A stretch of DNA of 64,000 bases, from contig JAONQW010000005.1 of assembly GCA_028412835.1 (NCBI GenBank), positions 1-64,000 of the forward strand, in the 5' to 3' direction. The stretch comes from Candidatus Pelagibacterales bacterium. GTDB taxonomy: Bacteria; Pseudomonadota; Alphaproteobacteria; Pelagibacterales; AG-422-B15. The notes under the pieces are model-generated. The model was not told the DNA's origin. It ran no database searches and was given only the letters and a program-made list of their open reading frames with translations. Shown in pieces: positions 55,210 to 64,000 of the stretch (positions are counted from its first letter, which is position 1; each line of letters starts with the position of its first letter). The translations under genes were made by a program, and so were the position numbers.

Positions 55210-57189
55210 TTATTTAAAGGTTATTAGGACTTCGTCAGTACTTACACTTGAGCCTTCTTTAATTAAGACATCTTCCACTAAACAGTCTTTTTCACTTTTT
55301 AATATGTTTTCCATTTTCATGGCCTCAATTATAACAAGCTCTTCACCTTGTTTAATCAATTGACCTTTTTTAATGTTAATTGATTTAATAAGGCCTGGCA
55401 TAGGAGAAATTAATTTCTTAGAAAGATCTTCAAGTTTAATTTCTGGCATATAATCAAATAATACCTTGTTCTTATTTGGTGCAACAATTAAATCTAGGCT
55501 ACAGTCCTCAATTGTAATTGAAAATTGATTAAAGTTATTAATTTTATTGATTTTCACAAAACATTTCTCATCACCGATATTAAGTTCCATTATTTTTTGA
55601 TTAATTTTCCATAATGAGTGAAGTACAATTTCTTTATTCTTATGCGTAACAACCATAGATAAATTTTTATCTATTAATTTGTGACTTTTTATCTCGAAAT
55701 CAGATGTTATCTTTTTAGAAATAACTGAGAGGCCTAGATTTGTAATATTTATATTTAATTTCTTATAAATGAAAATTGCAGCATAATTAAATTTTTCAAT
55801 CAAGGATTTGCTTAAACCATAATTAAAATAGTAACCTTTGGGATAATTTTCTTTAATAAAATTTGTACTTATACTGCCACTTCTAAAGTCTTTATTTTTT
55901 AAAGTAGATATTAAAAATGCAATATTATGGTCGACACCTGTAATATAGTATTGTTGTAATGCATTAATCATTAGATCAATTGCTTTTGTTCTAGTTTTTT
56001 CATGGACCGCTAACTTAGAAATCATTGGATCATAAAAAATACTTATATCTGAGCCTCCAGATACACCTGTGTCATTTCTTATTATTTCAGTTTTATTTTT
56101 TTGTTGAGGCTCATGATATTCAATTAATCTTCCTATCGAAGGTAAAAAATCTTTTAAAGGATCTTCAGCATATATTCTTGATTCAATAGACCAACCATTA
56201 AGATTAATATCATTTTGTTTTAAATTTAATTTTTTGCCATCAGCACAGTTAATCATTTGTTCAACAAGGTCAATACCCGTAACAAGTTCAGTAACAGGAT
56301 GCTCTACTTGTAAACGTGTATTCATTTCTAAAAAATAAAAATTTCTGTCATTGTCTACAACAAATTCTACTGTCCCCGCAGAATCATATTTAACTTCTTT
56401 GGCAAGTCTTAAGGCTTGTTCTGCCATCGCCTCTCTTAATTCTTTATCTACAAATGATGAGGGGCATTCCTCTATGACTTTTTGGTACCTTCTTTGAATT
56501 GAGCATTCGCGTTCACCTAGATGAATCTGATTACCATGTTTATCACATAATATCTGTATTTCTATATGTCTAGGATTAGTAATATATTTCTCAATAAAGA
56601 CTCTATCATCACCAAAACTATTTAATGCCTCACTTTGTGCTGCTTTGAGATTGGCCTCAAGATCCTTGCGAGACTCTACAATCCTCATTCCTTTGCCACC
56701 ACCACCAGCAGATGCTTTAAGTAAAACTGGAAATCCAATTTTCTCTGATATTTTTATAGCTTTTTTTGGATCTTTAATAGCTTCAGTGTGACCAGGTATA
56801 ATATTTAATTTTAATTTATTGGCTAAATTTTTTGATTCAATCTTGTCGCCCATTTTTGTAATTGCGTTTTTATTGGGCCCAATAAACTTTATTTTTTCTT
56901 TTTCTAATGCCTTAACAAAATTATAATTTTCTGACAAAAAGCCATAACCAGGATGTATTGCATCACTCTTCGATTTTTTTGCGATTTCAATAATTTTTTT
57001 TATTACCAAGTAAGACTCATTGGGTGACGAAGGTCCTATTAAATAACTTTCATCTGCAAGTTTTACAAAATCAGCATGCTTATCTGCTTCAGAATAAACT
57101 GCAACAGTTTTTATGTTCATTTTATTTGCTGTTTTAATGATTCTACATGCAATTTCGCCTCTATTGGCAATTAGAATTTTTTTTATCAT
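55210..57189 (-). CDS. pccA: Propionyl/acyl-CoA carboxylase alpha subunit (biotin carboxylase + BCCP)
   Basis: A 659-residue protein with an N-terminal biotin carboxylase (ANRGEIACRIIKTA, ASAGGGGKGMRIV, GERECSIQRRYQKVIEECPS, LEMNTRLQVEHPVTE), a middle linking domain, and a C-terminal biotinyl domain with the lysine in EAMKME. Size and order fit propionyl-CoA carboxylase alpha. It is 1 nt after pccB and converges with the oxygenase gene (1 bp gap). Confidence 0.92.
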   Translation of the reverse strand: MIKKILIANRGEIACRIIKTANKMNIKTVAVYSEADKHADFVKLADESYLIGPSSPNESYLVIKKIIEIAKKSKSDAIHPGYGFLSENYNFVKALEKEKIKFIGPNKNAITKMGDKIESKNLANKLKLNIIPGHTEAIKDPKKAIKISEKIGFPVLLKASAGGGGKGMRIVESRKDLEANLKAAQSEALNSFGDDRVFIEKYITNPRHIEIQILCDKHGNQIHLGERECSIQRRYQKVIEECPSSFVDKELREAMAEQALRLAKEVKYDSAGTVEFVVDNDRNFYFLEMNTRLQVEHPVTELVTGIDLVEQMINCADGKKLNLKQNDINLNGWSIESRIYAEDPLKDFLPSIGRLIEYHEPQQKNKTEIIRNDTGVSGGSDISIFYDPMISKLAVHEKTRTKAIDLMINALQQYYITGVDHNIAFLISTLKNKDFRSGSISTNFIKENYPKGYYFNYGLSKSLIEKFNYAAIFIYKKLNINITNLGLSVISKKITSDFEIKSHKLIDKNLSMVVTHKNKEIVLHSLWKINQKIMELNIGDEKCFVKINKINNFNQFSITIEDCSLDLIVAPNKNKVLFDYMPEIKLEDLSKKLISPMPGLIKSINIKKGQLIKQGEELVIIEAMKMENILKSEKDCLVEDVLIKEGSSVSTDEVLITFK

Positions 57190-57190
57190 A

Positions 57191-58723
57191 TTATAATGGT
57201 ATGTTATCGTGTTTTTTGTAAGGTGAAGTTAGTTCTTTATTTTGAAGATTATCTAATGCTACAGCTATTCTTTTTCTAGTAGACTGTGGCTTAATAACAT
57301 CATCAATAAATCCCCTACTTGAAGCAATAAATGGATTGGCAAATTGGTTAGTATATTCATCTGTTTTTTCAGCAATATCTTTTTCATTTTTAAGTTCGTT
57401 TCTATATAATATCTCAACTGCACCTTTTGCTCCCATAACTGCAATCTCAGCGGTTGGCCAAGCATAATTTATATCGCCCCTTAGATGTTTTGAGGCCATT
57501 ACTACATAAGCACCTCCGTATGCCTTACGTGTTATAATTGTTACCTTAGGAACTGTAGCCTCTCCATATGCATATAATAACTTAGCGCCGTTCTTGATAA
57601 TTCCATTATGTTCCTGAGATACTCCCGGTAAAAACCCTGGCACATCTACAAATGTTACAATTGGTATATTGAAGCAATCACAAAAACGCACAAATCTAGC
57701 GGCTTTTTTACTAGCATCAATATCTAAACATCCAGCTAAAACTAAAGGTTGATTTGCAACAAAACCAACTGTTCGACCCTCAACTCTTCCAAACCCTATA
57801 ATCATATTTTTGGCAAATTCTGCCTGTATTTGAAAAAAATCACTGTTATCTACAACTTTATTAAGAAGCTCTAGCATATCATATGGTTTATTTGGATTAT
57901 CAGGAACCAGGGTATCCAATGATGGGTCTGGACTCAAATCTTGATACTCAGATATTTGTTTAATTGATTTTTCTCTATTACTTGATGGTAGTAAATCAAT
58001 TAATCTTTTAACTTCATAAAGTGTTTCAATATCGTTTTCGTAAGCACCATCAGCGACTGAAGATTTTGAAGTATGTGTTTTAGCCCCGCCAAGCTCTTCT
58101 TGTGTTACATTTTCTTGAGTCACTGTCTTAACTACATCGGGTCCAGTAACAAACATAAATGAAGTATCTTTAACCATAAAAATAAAATCAGTCATTGCTG
58201 GGGAATAAACTGCTCCACCAGCACATGGGCCCATGATGACTGATATTTGCGGTATTACCCCAGAAGCTAAAACATTTTTTTGAAATACATCTCCATAACC
58301 AGCTAAGGATGCAACACCTTCTTGTATACGAGCTCCACCTGAGTCATTTATACCTATTAGAGGAGCTCCTACTTTTAAAGCCATATCCATTATCTTACAA
58401 ATTTTTTCAGCATGAGCTTCTGACAAAGAACCACCAAAAACTGTAAAATCTTGACTAAATACGTAAACGAGTTTTCCATTAATCTTGCCACTACCTGTTA
58501 CAACACTATCACCTGGATACTTTTGCTTTGCCATTCCAAAATCATTAGTACGATGCTCCACATACATATCGTACTCTTCAAAAGTATCTTCATCTAACAA
58601 CACATCAATTCTTTCACGAGCTGTAAGCTTACCTCTGGCGTGCTGAGCATCAACTCGTTTCTTTCCACCACCCTCTCTAGCTTGGCTTCTTTTTTTTTCT
58701 AATTCTTCAATAATTGATGTCAT
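57191..58723 (-). CDS. pccB: Propionyl-CoA carboxylase beta subunit
   Basis: A 510-residue carboxyltransferase. It shows [27 protein letters not shown]-type [48 protein letters not shown] and [14 protein letters not shown]. The set matches PccB more than AccD or methylcrotonyl-CoA carboxylase. Together with PccA it makes methylmalonyl-CoA from propionyl-CoA from odd-chain, branched-chain or methylated compounds. Confidence 0.92.
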   Translation of the reverse strand: MTSIIEELEKKRSQAREGGGKKRVDAQHARGKLTARERIDVLLDEDTFEEYDMYVEHRTNDFGMAKQKYPGDSVVTGSGKINGKLVYVFSQDFTVFGGSLSEAHAEKICKIMDMALKVGAPLIGINDSGGARIQEGVASLAGYGDVFQKNVLASGVIPQISVIMGPCAGGAVYSPAMTDFIFMVKDTSFMFVTGPDVVKTVTQENVTQEELGGAKTHTSKSSVADGAYENDIETLYEVKRLIDLLPSSNREKSIKQISEYQDLSPDPSLDTLVPDNPNKPYDMLELLNKVVDNSDFFQIQAEFAKNMIIGFGRVEGRTVGFVANQPLVLAGCLDIDASKKAARFVRFCDCFNIPIVTFVDVPGFLPGVSQEHNGIIKNGAKLLYAYGEATVPKVTIITRKAYGGAYVVMASKHLRGDINYAWPTAEIAVMGAKGAVEILYRNELKNEKDIAEKTDEYTNQFANPFIASSRGFIDDVIKPQSTRKRIAVALDNLQNKELTSPYKKHDNIPL

Positions 58724-58759
58724 ATCTCTTATAATAACTAATTAATCTTAATTAAACAA

Positions 58760-59635
58760 TCATATGTAGTTAAAAAAATGATTAGGTAAATCTGCCTCAA
58801 CATTGATCAGTTCACCTGTAAGATCATTAAATTTAATTTTTTTTGCATGTAAAAAAAGGTTATTTTCATTTTTATACACTTTTGATACTGGCAAGTAATA
58901 TTTATTATCACCTAAAATTGGAAAACCATTTAATTTACAGTGAATTCTTAATTGATGTTTTCTTCCAGTAGAAGGTTTAAGCTCTATATGGGTTAAACCT
59001 TCTGACAATCTTCTAATAATTTTATATCTAGTTTCAGCTTTATAGGTATTTTCATCTTCTTGAATATCATTAGTTATAAGTCCTTCATTCTGATCTGGTT
59101 CACCTATAACAATTGCTTCATATGTTTTTTCTATTTTTCTATCTCTAAATAAATCTGAAAAGTGCTTAGCATATTTTCTATTAAGTGCAAAAATCAAGAT
59201 ACCACTAGTGTCTTTGTCTAATCGATGAACTAATAGGGGTCTACTCTCAAAAAGATTTGAATAATTCAAAATATCATCTAAATTTTTTTTAATACCACTC
59301 CCACCTTGAACAGCTATCCTGTTCCATTTATTAATAATAAAGAAATTATTATCTGAAAAAATTATTGATTTTTTAAGATCATCTATATCTTTCTTATTTG
59401 ACTCAATTTTTGGAATGTTTCTATTTTCAGAATAATCTTTAAATAATTGAATGATATCTGTTTCTTGAACTCTGTAGTTAGCGGTTGATTTTTTATCATT
59501 AACTTTAATTAAACCTTTTCTTAAATCTTTTTGTATCAAGCTTTGGGGTACATTTAGTGAGTTAACCAGATAACGATCTAGTCTAGTATTTTCTTCGTCT
59601 GCCGTAATTATTATTGAATTGATATGTATAGCCAT
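58760..59635 (-). CDS. rluC: RluA-family 23S rRNA pseudouridine synthase (RluC-like)
   Basis: A 291-residue protein with an N-terminal S4 RNA-binding domain (RLDRYLVNSLNVPQSLIQKDLRKGLIKVN) and the RluA catalytic motif HRLDKDTSGILIFA (Asp catalytic). KPSTGRKHQLRIH follows. RluC modifies 23S positions 955, 2504 and 2580 in E. coli; exact target here is inferred. It lies 36 nt after pccB's start in the reverse direction. Confidence 0.88.
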   Translation of the reverse strand: MAIHINSIIITADEENTRLDRYLVNSLNVPQSLIQKDLRKGLIKVNDKKSTANYRVQETDIIQLFKDYSENRNIPKIESNKKDIDDLKKSIIFSDNNFFIINKWNRIAVQGGSGIKKNLDDILNYSNLFESRPLLVHRLDKDTSGILIFALNRKYAKHFSDLFRDRKIEKTYEAIVIGEPDQNEGLITNDIQEDENTYKAETRYKIIRRLSEGLTHIELKPSTGRKHQLRIHCKLNGFPILGDNKYYLPVSKVYKNENNLFLHAKKIKFNDLTGELINVEADLPNHFFNYI

Positions 59636-59681
59636 AAAATCTAAATTTTGGCCAAATATCTTATATATGAATTAATTGAGA

Positions 59682-60047
59682 CTATTTAGCTTCTTGATCT
59701 AACAGTTGGATATAAGCCATAGGTGCCTTATCGCCAGTACGAAAGCCAGCTTTAACTATTCTACAATATCCACCTTGTCTTTTTTCAAATCTTTTAGATA
59801 GGTCGGAAAAAACTTTAGTAACAGCCTCACTGTCTCTTAAGCTACTAAATGCATTCATTCTTGATGCATTTGTATTTTTTTTACCTAAAGTAATTATTTT
59901 TTCTACAAAAGGTCTTAGCTCCTTAGCTTTAGGTAGAGTTGTCTTAATGGTTTCACTTTTGATCAAAGAAACAGCCATATTCTCTAACATAGATATTCTA
60001 TGAGTAGATGTTCTATTTAATTTTCTTTTTGCTATTCCGTGTCTCAT
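59682..60047 (-). CDS. rplQ: 50S ribosomal protein L17
   Basis: A 121-residue L17: [44 protein letters not shown] and [20 protein letters not shown]. Last gene of the ribosomal cluster, 18 nt after rpoA. Confidence 0.97.
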   Translation of the reverse strand: MRHGIAKRKLNRTSTHRISMLENMAVSLIKSETIKTTLPKAKELRPFVEKIITLGKKNTNASRMNAFSSLRDSEAVTKVFSDLSKRFEKRQGGYCRIVKAGFRTGDKAPMAYIQLLDQEAK

Positions 60048-60065
60048 TTTTTCTTTTCTAAAGGT

Positions 60066-61088
60066 TTAATTGTATGGGTCTTCAATTTTTCTTGCCATCT
60101 CTTCAATATTTTCAGGTGGCCAGTTTGGTACTTCCATACCAAGATATAAAGACATGACACCTAATACTTCTTTTATCTCATTAAGTGATTTTCTTCCAAA
60201 ATTTGGAGTGCGAAGCATTTCAGTTTCTGTTTTTTGAACTAAATCACCAATATAAATAATATTATCATTTCTTAAGCAATTCATTGATCTAACAGATAGC
60301 TCAAGTTCTTCAACTTTTCTAAGTAAGTTTTTATTGAATTTAGGCTCAAGAGCATCTGGCTCCGGTATTACTTCTTCTGGTTCATCAAAATTAATAAATG
60401 ACTGAAGCTGATCTTGAATAATTCTTGCGGCAAAAGCAATTGAGTCTTCTGGTGATATTGAACCATCTGTTTCAATTGTCATTGTTAACTTATCATAATC
60501 TAAGACCTTGCCTTCACGTGTATTTTCAACACTATAAGCAACTTGTTTTACTGGACTAAAGATTGAGTCTATTGGAATTAACCCTATTGGGGCATCTTCA
60601 ACTCTATTATGCTCAGCTGCAACATATCCCTTACCTTTTGCTACAGTAAGCTCCATATTAAGCTCTACATTTTCATCTAAATTACAAATAACTAACTCAG
60701 GATTAATAATATCTATTTCAGACGGGGCATTAATCATACCAGCAGTAATTTCTCCTGGTCCAGTTACATTAAGTGACATTTTTCTAACACCTTCAGAATG
60801 CATATTCAAAGATAGAGATTTAATATTTAATACAATGTCTGTTACATCTTCTCTAACACCATCAATTGAAGAAAATTCATGCAAAACATTTTCAACCTTA
60901 ATTGCTGTAACTGCTGTTCCTTGCAATGACGACAATAAAACTCTTCTTAGCGCGTTACCTAATGTTAAGCCAAAGCCTCTTTCTAGTGGTTCGGCTGTTA
61001 ATGTAGCTTGGAAACTTGAAGTATCTGATGGCACTAGGGATAGTTTTGATGGTTTGATTAGTGCCTGCCAATTATTTATGATGCTCAT
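60066..61088 (-). CDS. rpoA: DNA-directed RNA polymerase alpha subunit
   Basis: A 340-residue alpha subunit. The N-terminal dimerisation domain ([22 protein letters not shown]) and the C-terminal helix-hairpin-helix UP-element-binding domain ([35 protein letters not shown]) are complete. It follows rpsK by 26 nt. Confidence 0.97.
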   Translation of the reverse strand: MSIINNWQALIKPSKLSLVPSDTSSFQATLTAEPLERGFGLTLGNALRRVLLSSLQGTAVTAIKVENVLHEFSSIDGVREDVTDIVLNIKSLSLNMHSEGVRKMSLNVTGPGEITAGMINAPSEIDIINPELVICNLDENVELNMELTVAKGKGYVAAEHNRVEDAPIGLIPIDSIFSPVKQVAYSVENTREGKVLDYDKLTMTIETDGSISPEDSIAFAARIIQDQLQSFINFDEPEEVIPEPDALEPKFNKNLLRKVEELELSVRSMNCLRNDNIIYIGDLVQKTETEMLRTPNFGRKSLNEIKEVLGVMSLYLGMEVPNWPPENIEEMARKIEDPYN

Positions 61089-61114
61089 AATGTATTCCTT
61101 ATATTATTAAATAG

Positions 61115-61504
61115 TTATACTCTTCTCTTTTTCGGGGGTCGACATCCATTATGTGGGATCGGTGTAGTATCCTTAATAGATGTTATATAAAATCCAACGG
61201 CTTGTAATGCGCGAAGAGCTGATTCTCTTCCTCCACCAGGGCCTTTTACAAATACTTGCAAATTTTTTAATCCGAATTCTTTAGCCTTATTACCTGCATC
61301 TTCAGCAGCCATTTGTGCAGCATAAGGAGTTGACTTCCTTGAGCCTTTAAAGCCTTTTACACCTGCTGATGACCATGCAACACTATTGCCTTGCTCATCG
61401 GTAATAGTTACCATGGTGTTGTTAAAGGTTGCACTAATATATGCCATTCCTGAAACTATGTTTTTTTTAGTTTTTTTCTTTTTAACAACTTTTTTATCAG
61501 CCAT
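61115..61504 (-). CDS. rpsK: 30S ribosomal protein S11
   Basis: A 129-residue S11: [54 protein letters not shown] and the tail [18 protein letters not shown]. Starts 1 nt after rpsM. Confidence 0.98.
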   Translation of the reverse strand: MADKKVVKKKKTKKNIVSGMAYISATFNNTMVTITDEQGNSVAWSSAGVKGFKGSRKSTPYAAQMAAEDAGNKAKEFGLKNLQVFVKGPGGGRESALRALQAVGFYITSIKDTTPIPHNGCRPPKKRRV

Positions 61505-61505
61505 A

Positions 61506-61883
61506 TTACTTAGTTACCTTTTTCTTTCCAGCAATTGCGATAGCTTTACCTTTTTTAGTTCTTGCGTTTGTATGAGTTCTTTGGCCACGGCAAGGTAAGT
61601 TTTTTCTGTGTCTTACACCTCTATATGCACCTAGGTCTTTTAATCTTTTGATATTTGCAGATATTTCTCTTCTTAAATCACCTTCAACTGTAAAATCTGC
61701 AGAAATAACATCAGTTATTTTTTTTATATCTACTTCAGATAAATCTTGAACTCTAATATTTTCATCAACATCTGCCTGCTTACATATATCAACCGAATAT
61801 TTTCTACCCACTCCATATACGTAGGTAAGAGCAATGCCTAATTTTTTTTGACTTGGAATGTTTACACCAGCTATACGAGCCAC
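61506..61883 (-). CDS. rpsM: 30S ribosomal protein S13
   Basis: A 125-residue S13: [44 protein letters not shown] and the basic tail [17 protein letters not shown]. The start is GTG, with AAAGGA six to eleven nt before it. Seventy-two nt separate it from adk, room for its own promoter. Confidence 0.97.
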   Translation of the reverse strand: MARIAGVNIPSQKKLGIALTYVYGVGRKYSVDICKQADVDENIRVQDLSEVDIKKITDVISADFTVEGDLRREISANIKRLKDLGAYRGVRHRKNLPCRGQRTHTNARTKKGKAIAIAGKKKVTK

Positions 61884-61955
61884 AGATAAATCCTTTGATT
61901 ATGGTTATTGAGAGATTGGCGGATTATATGATTATTAGTCAAATGGTCAAGCATA

Positions 61956-62525
61956 TTAAATGGCCTCCATTATCATGTTAATATCTTGATTTACTTGAAT
62001 AATTTCCTTAGTGCCATCAACTTTTTCTAATAACTTTAGCTTTGAGTAATAATCTATTAATGGTTGTGTTTGTGTGAAGTAAACATCTAGTCTTGACTTG
62101 AGTACATCTTCATTATCATCTTTTCTACCTTCTTCTTTTTTTCTCTTTATAATACGATTTAATAGTATTGATTGATCAACATCTAGTAATATAACCTTAT
62201 TAATACTTACATTAATGTCATTAAGTATTGCATCTAACATATCTGCCTGCTCAGCTGATCTAGGAAACCCATCAAATAAAAACCCTTGGTATTTTGATAA
62301 ATTTTCATTAATAAACTTTTTGATGATTTCTAAAATAATATTATTAGAGACTAACTCGCCCTTATCCATAATACTCTTAGCTTGTTTCCCAAGATCTGTT
62401 TGCTCCGTAACTTCATTTCTTAAAATGTCACCTGTAGATAAGTGACATAAATTAAATTTGTCACATAAAGATTTGGCTTGTGTTCCTTTGCCCGCTCCTG
62501 GAGGTCCAAGTAAAATTAAATTCAC
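61956..62525 (-). CDS. adk: Adenylate kinase (short form)
   Basis: A 189-residue kinase interconverting AMP, ADP and ATP. P-loop GPPGAGKGTQ, LSTGDILRNEV and FDGFPRSAEQA. The LID domain is short (RIIKRKKEEGRKDD) and has no zinc cysteines, the form usual in alphaproteobacteria. Start codon is GTG, overlapping the secY stop by 4 nt (GTGA). Confidence 0.96.
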   Translation of the reverse strand: MNLILLGPPGAGKGTQAKSLCDKFNLCHLSTGDILRNEVTEQTDLGKQAKSIMDKGELVSNNIILEIIKKFINENLSKYQGFLFDGFPRSAEQADMLDAILNDINVSINKVILLDVDQSILLNRIIKRKKEEGRKDDNEDVLKSRLDVYFTQTQPLIDYYSKLKLLEKVDGTKEIIQVNQDINMIMEAI

Positions 62526-63853
62526 TTTCTTCTTCCTCTAATTCTTGATTTCTTTATTAAGCCTTCATACTGATATGCAAATAAATGGCTCTGTATTTGC
62601 CCTACTGTGTCCATTCCAACAACAACTACAATTAGAAGTGAAGTACCACCTAAATAGAATGGAATAGAATATTGTGCTATTAAAATTTCAGGAAGAATAC
62701 AAACAAATGCTAAGTATAATGCTCCAATAGTTGTGATTCTTGATAATACAAAGTCAATATATTCAGCTGTCTTTTCGCCAGGTCTAATTCCAGGGATAAA
62801 TCCACCATTTCTTTTTAGATTATCAGCTGTTTCAGTTGGATTAAAAACAATAGAAGTATAAAAAAATGCAAAAAATATAATAGCTGATGCATACAAAACC
62901 ATGTATAGAGGTTGACCTCTTCCAAGTAGGGCTGCTATGTCACTGAACCATGATTGATCAGTAGACAAATTAAAATTAGCAATCGTGATTGGTAGCAAAA
63001 GAATAGATGAAGCAAAAATAGCGGGTATAACACCAGCGGTATTTAGTTTTAATGGTAAATGAGATGTATCGCCACCCATCATTTTATTTCCCATTTGCCT
63101 TTTTGGGTATTGCACTAGAAGCCTACGCTGTGCTCTTTCCATAAAAATAATAAAAATAACTACAGCGATTACCATGGCAAATAAAAGTAGCAGAGTAAGT
63201 GTAGATATTGTGCCTTGTCGCCCTAGTGTAAGGGTATTAATTAATGCACTTGGGATTTCTGCGACAATACCTGAAAAAATAATTAATGAAATACCATTAC
63301 CAATACCTCTACTGGTAACTTGCTCTCCAAGCCACATTAGGAATACTGTTCCTCCAACAAGAGTAATAGTAGTAGATATTCTAAAAAACAGTCCTGGGTC
63401 TGTAACAATTTGTCCAGCAGACTCTAAGCCTACCGAAATTCCATAGCCCTGTAAGATTGCAAGAATTACTGTTCCATAACGAGTATATTGAGTGATTTTT
63501 TTTCTTCCTGGTTCACCTTCTTTTTTCAAATTAGCAAGAGTTGGTGATACGCTTGTCATTAGTTGTATAATAATAGAAGAAGAAATATATGGCATTATTC
63601 CTAGAGCAAAAATTGCCATACGACTAATTGCTCCACCAGCAAATACATCGAACATGCCAAGAATACCACTTTGATTTGTTTCAACTAACAAGGCAAGTTG
63701 ATCAATATCTATCCCTGGAAGAGGAATATAGGTTCCAAATCGATAAACAATAAGAATACCTAATGTAAACCAAATACGGTTTTTAAGTTCCGTAGCTTTA
63801 CGAAACATTCCAAAGTTAAAATTTGAAGCTAATTGTTCTGCTGCAGAAGCCAT
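62522..63853 (-). CDS. secY: Preprotein translocase subunit SecY
   Basis: A 443-residue ten-span channel protein. FRKATELKNRIWFTLGILIVYR, LPGIDIDQL, FALGIMPYISSSIIIQLM (plug/gate region), QYTRYGT and the C-terminal cytosolic loop FKRNGGFIPGIRPG-type NLKRNGGFIPGIRPGEKTAEY are present. It translocates proteins with SecE and SecG. Seven nt after rplO. Confidence 0.97.
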   Translation of the reverse strand: MASAAEQLASNFNFGMFRKATELKNRIWFTLGILIVYRFGTYIPLPGIDIDQLALLVETNQSGILGMFDVFAGGAISRMAIFALGIMPYISSSIIIQLMTSVSPTLANLKKEGEPGRKKITQYTRYGTVILAILQGYGISVGLESAGQIVTDPGLFFRISTTITLVGGTVFLMWLGEQVTSRGIGNGISLIIFSGIVAEIPSALINTLTLGRQGTISTLTLLLLFAMVIAVVIFIIFMERAQRRLLVQYPKRQMGNKMMGGDTSHLPLKLNTAGVIPAIFASSILLLPITIANFNLSTDQSWFSDIAALLGRGQPLYMVLYASAIIFFAFFYTSIVFNPTETADNLKRNGGFIPGIRPGEKTAEYIDFVLSRITTIGALYLAFVCILPEILIAQYSIPFYLGGTSLLIVVVVGMDTVGQIQSHLFAYQYEGLIKKSRIRGRRK

Positions 63854-63860
63854 ATAATTT

Positions 63861-64000
63861 TTAATTAATAGTTATACTATTGCCAGTTTTATTGGCCTTC
63901 TCTTGAGCAGATTTTGAAATCTTACCACACTCAATAGAATTCTTTGATGACATTTCGCCACGTCCTAGTACTTTTAGTTTTAGGTTATTTTTTTTCTTAA
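63861..64000 (-). CDS. rplO: 50S ribosomal protein L15, C-terminal part (rest beyond window)
   Basis: The last ~46 codons of a minus-strand gene run off the right edge. They read LKLKVLGRGEMSSKN... and end TGNSITIN, matching the L15 C-terminal beta-strand and the ISKSAQEKANKTG helix. Its place just before secY is the expected one. Confidence 0.9.
   Translation of the reverse strand, partial: KKKNNLKLKVLGRGEMSSKNSIECGKISKSAQEKANKTGNSITIN

Noticed and set aside
1..64000. Mobile elements, CRISPR arrays, toxin-antitoxin or phage defence genes
   Set aside because: No transposase, integrase, repeat-spacer array or defence-type gene seen; all genes belong to core metabolic, envelope or information families.

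Overview
The window is a gene-dense stretch of an AT-rich bacterial chromosome (roughly 30% G+C by eye). It holds 76 protein genes, two of them cut by the window ends, and two tRNA genes. Many gene pairs overlap by 4 nt (ATGA, GTGA or TTGA junctions). No stretch without a gene exceeds 300 bases. I see no insertion sequence, prophage, CRISPR array or integron. The organism is most likely a streamlined marine alphaproteobacterium (SAR11/HIMB59/AEGEAN-169-like lifestyle; exact lineage not resolved). The grounds are alphaproteobacterial gene orders (hom-glpX-recJ; glyA-nrdR-ribD-ribE-ribB-ribH-nusB; rsh-pyrE-pdxJ-acpS-lepB-rnc-era-recO-parC; secY-adk-rpsM-rpsK-rpoA-rplQ), alpha-type families (DUF2842, CBP3-like bc1 chaperone, MerR next to ihfA, CtaA), a NhaD Na+/H+ antiporter, a proton-pumping pyrophosphatase, and a SAM-II/SAM-V type riboswitch of the kind known from marine alphaproteobacteria.

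Layout. 1-2425 (+): end of a thiamine transporter permease (thiP), nhaD, an exported 2-Cys glutathione peroxidase. 2422-9515 (-): alternative oxidase, tRNA-Glu, recJ, glpX, hom, a tiny lipoprotein, argC, rpsI, rplM. 9516-9765: divergent control region with an inverted repeat, a SAM riboswitch and a terminator. 9766-15718: metY, then ctaA (-), DUF2842 and chorismate mutase (+), rpmG-merR-ihfA-plsX-CBP3 chaperone (-), and bamE (+). 15726-24599 (-): hppA, nusB, the riboflavin genes, nrdR, glyA, rpiB and a glycerophosphodiesterase. 24621-26391 (+): a DUF1295 membrane protein and hemB. 26380-38150 (-): a beta-hydroxyacid dehydrogenase and a FAD amine oxidase, attached to the end of the rsh...parC operon, then folK. 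38147-39462 (-): smpB and dapA. 39465-41696 (+): lytic transglycosylase; then tRNA-Ser and gatBAC (-). 45085-49763 (+): ruvX, pyrB, plsY, topA. 49817-55208 (+): a tightly packed run of aldehyde dehydrogenase, HAD protein, glycerophosphodiesterase, panC, lipB and a gamma-butyrobetaine-hydroxylase-like oxygenase. 55210-59635 (-): propionyl-CoA carboxylase subunits and an RluA-family pseudouridine synthase. 59682-64000 (-): the end of the large ribosomal-protein cluster.

Most genes are housekeeping: translation, nucleotide, riboflavin, pyridoxal, haem, CoA and lipoate metabolism, DNA repair and envelope. I did not find a clear new defence or mobile system. The points most worth a second look are the pseudoknotted SAM riboswitch and the inverted repeat before metY, the RibB protein whose GTP-cyclohydrolase half has lost its catalytic residues, the loss of fabH, pyrC and dprA from places where relatives usually have them, and the 49.8-55.2 kb operon that may link trimethylamine/carnitine-type chemistry with CoA and lipoate synthesis.
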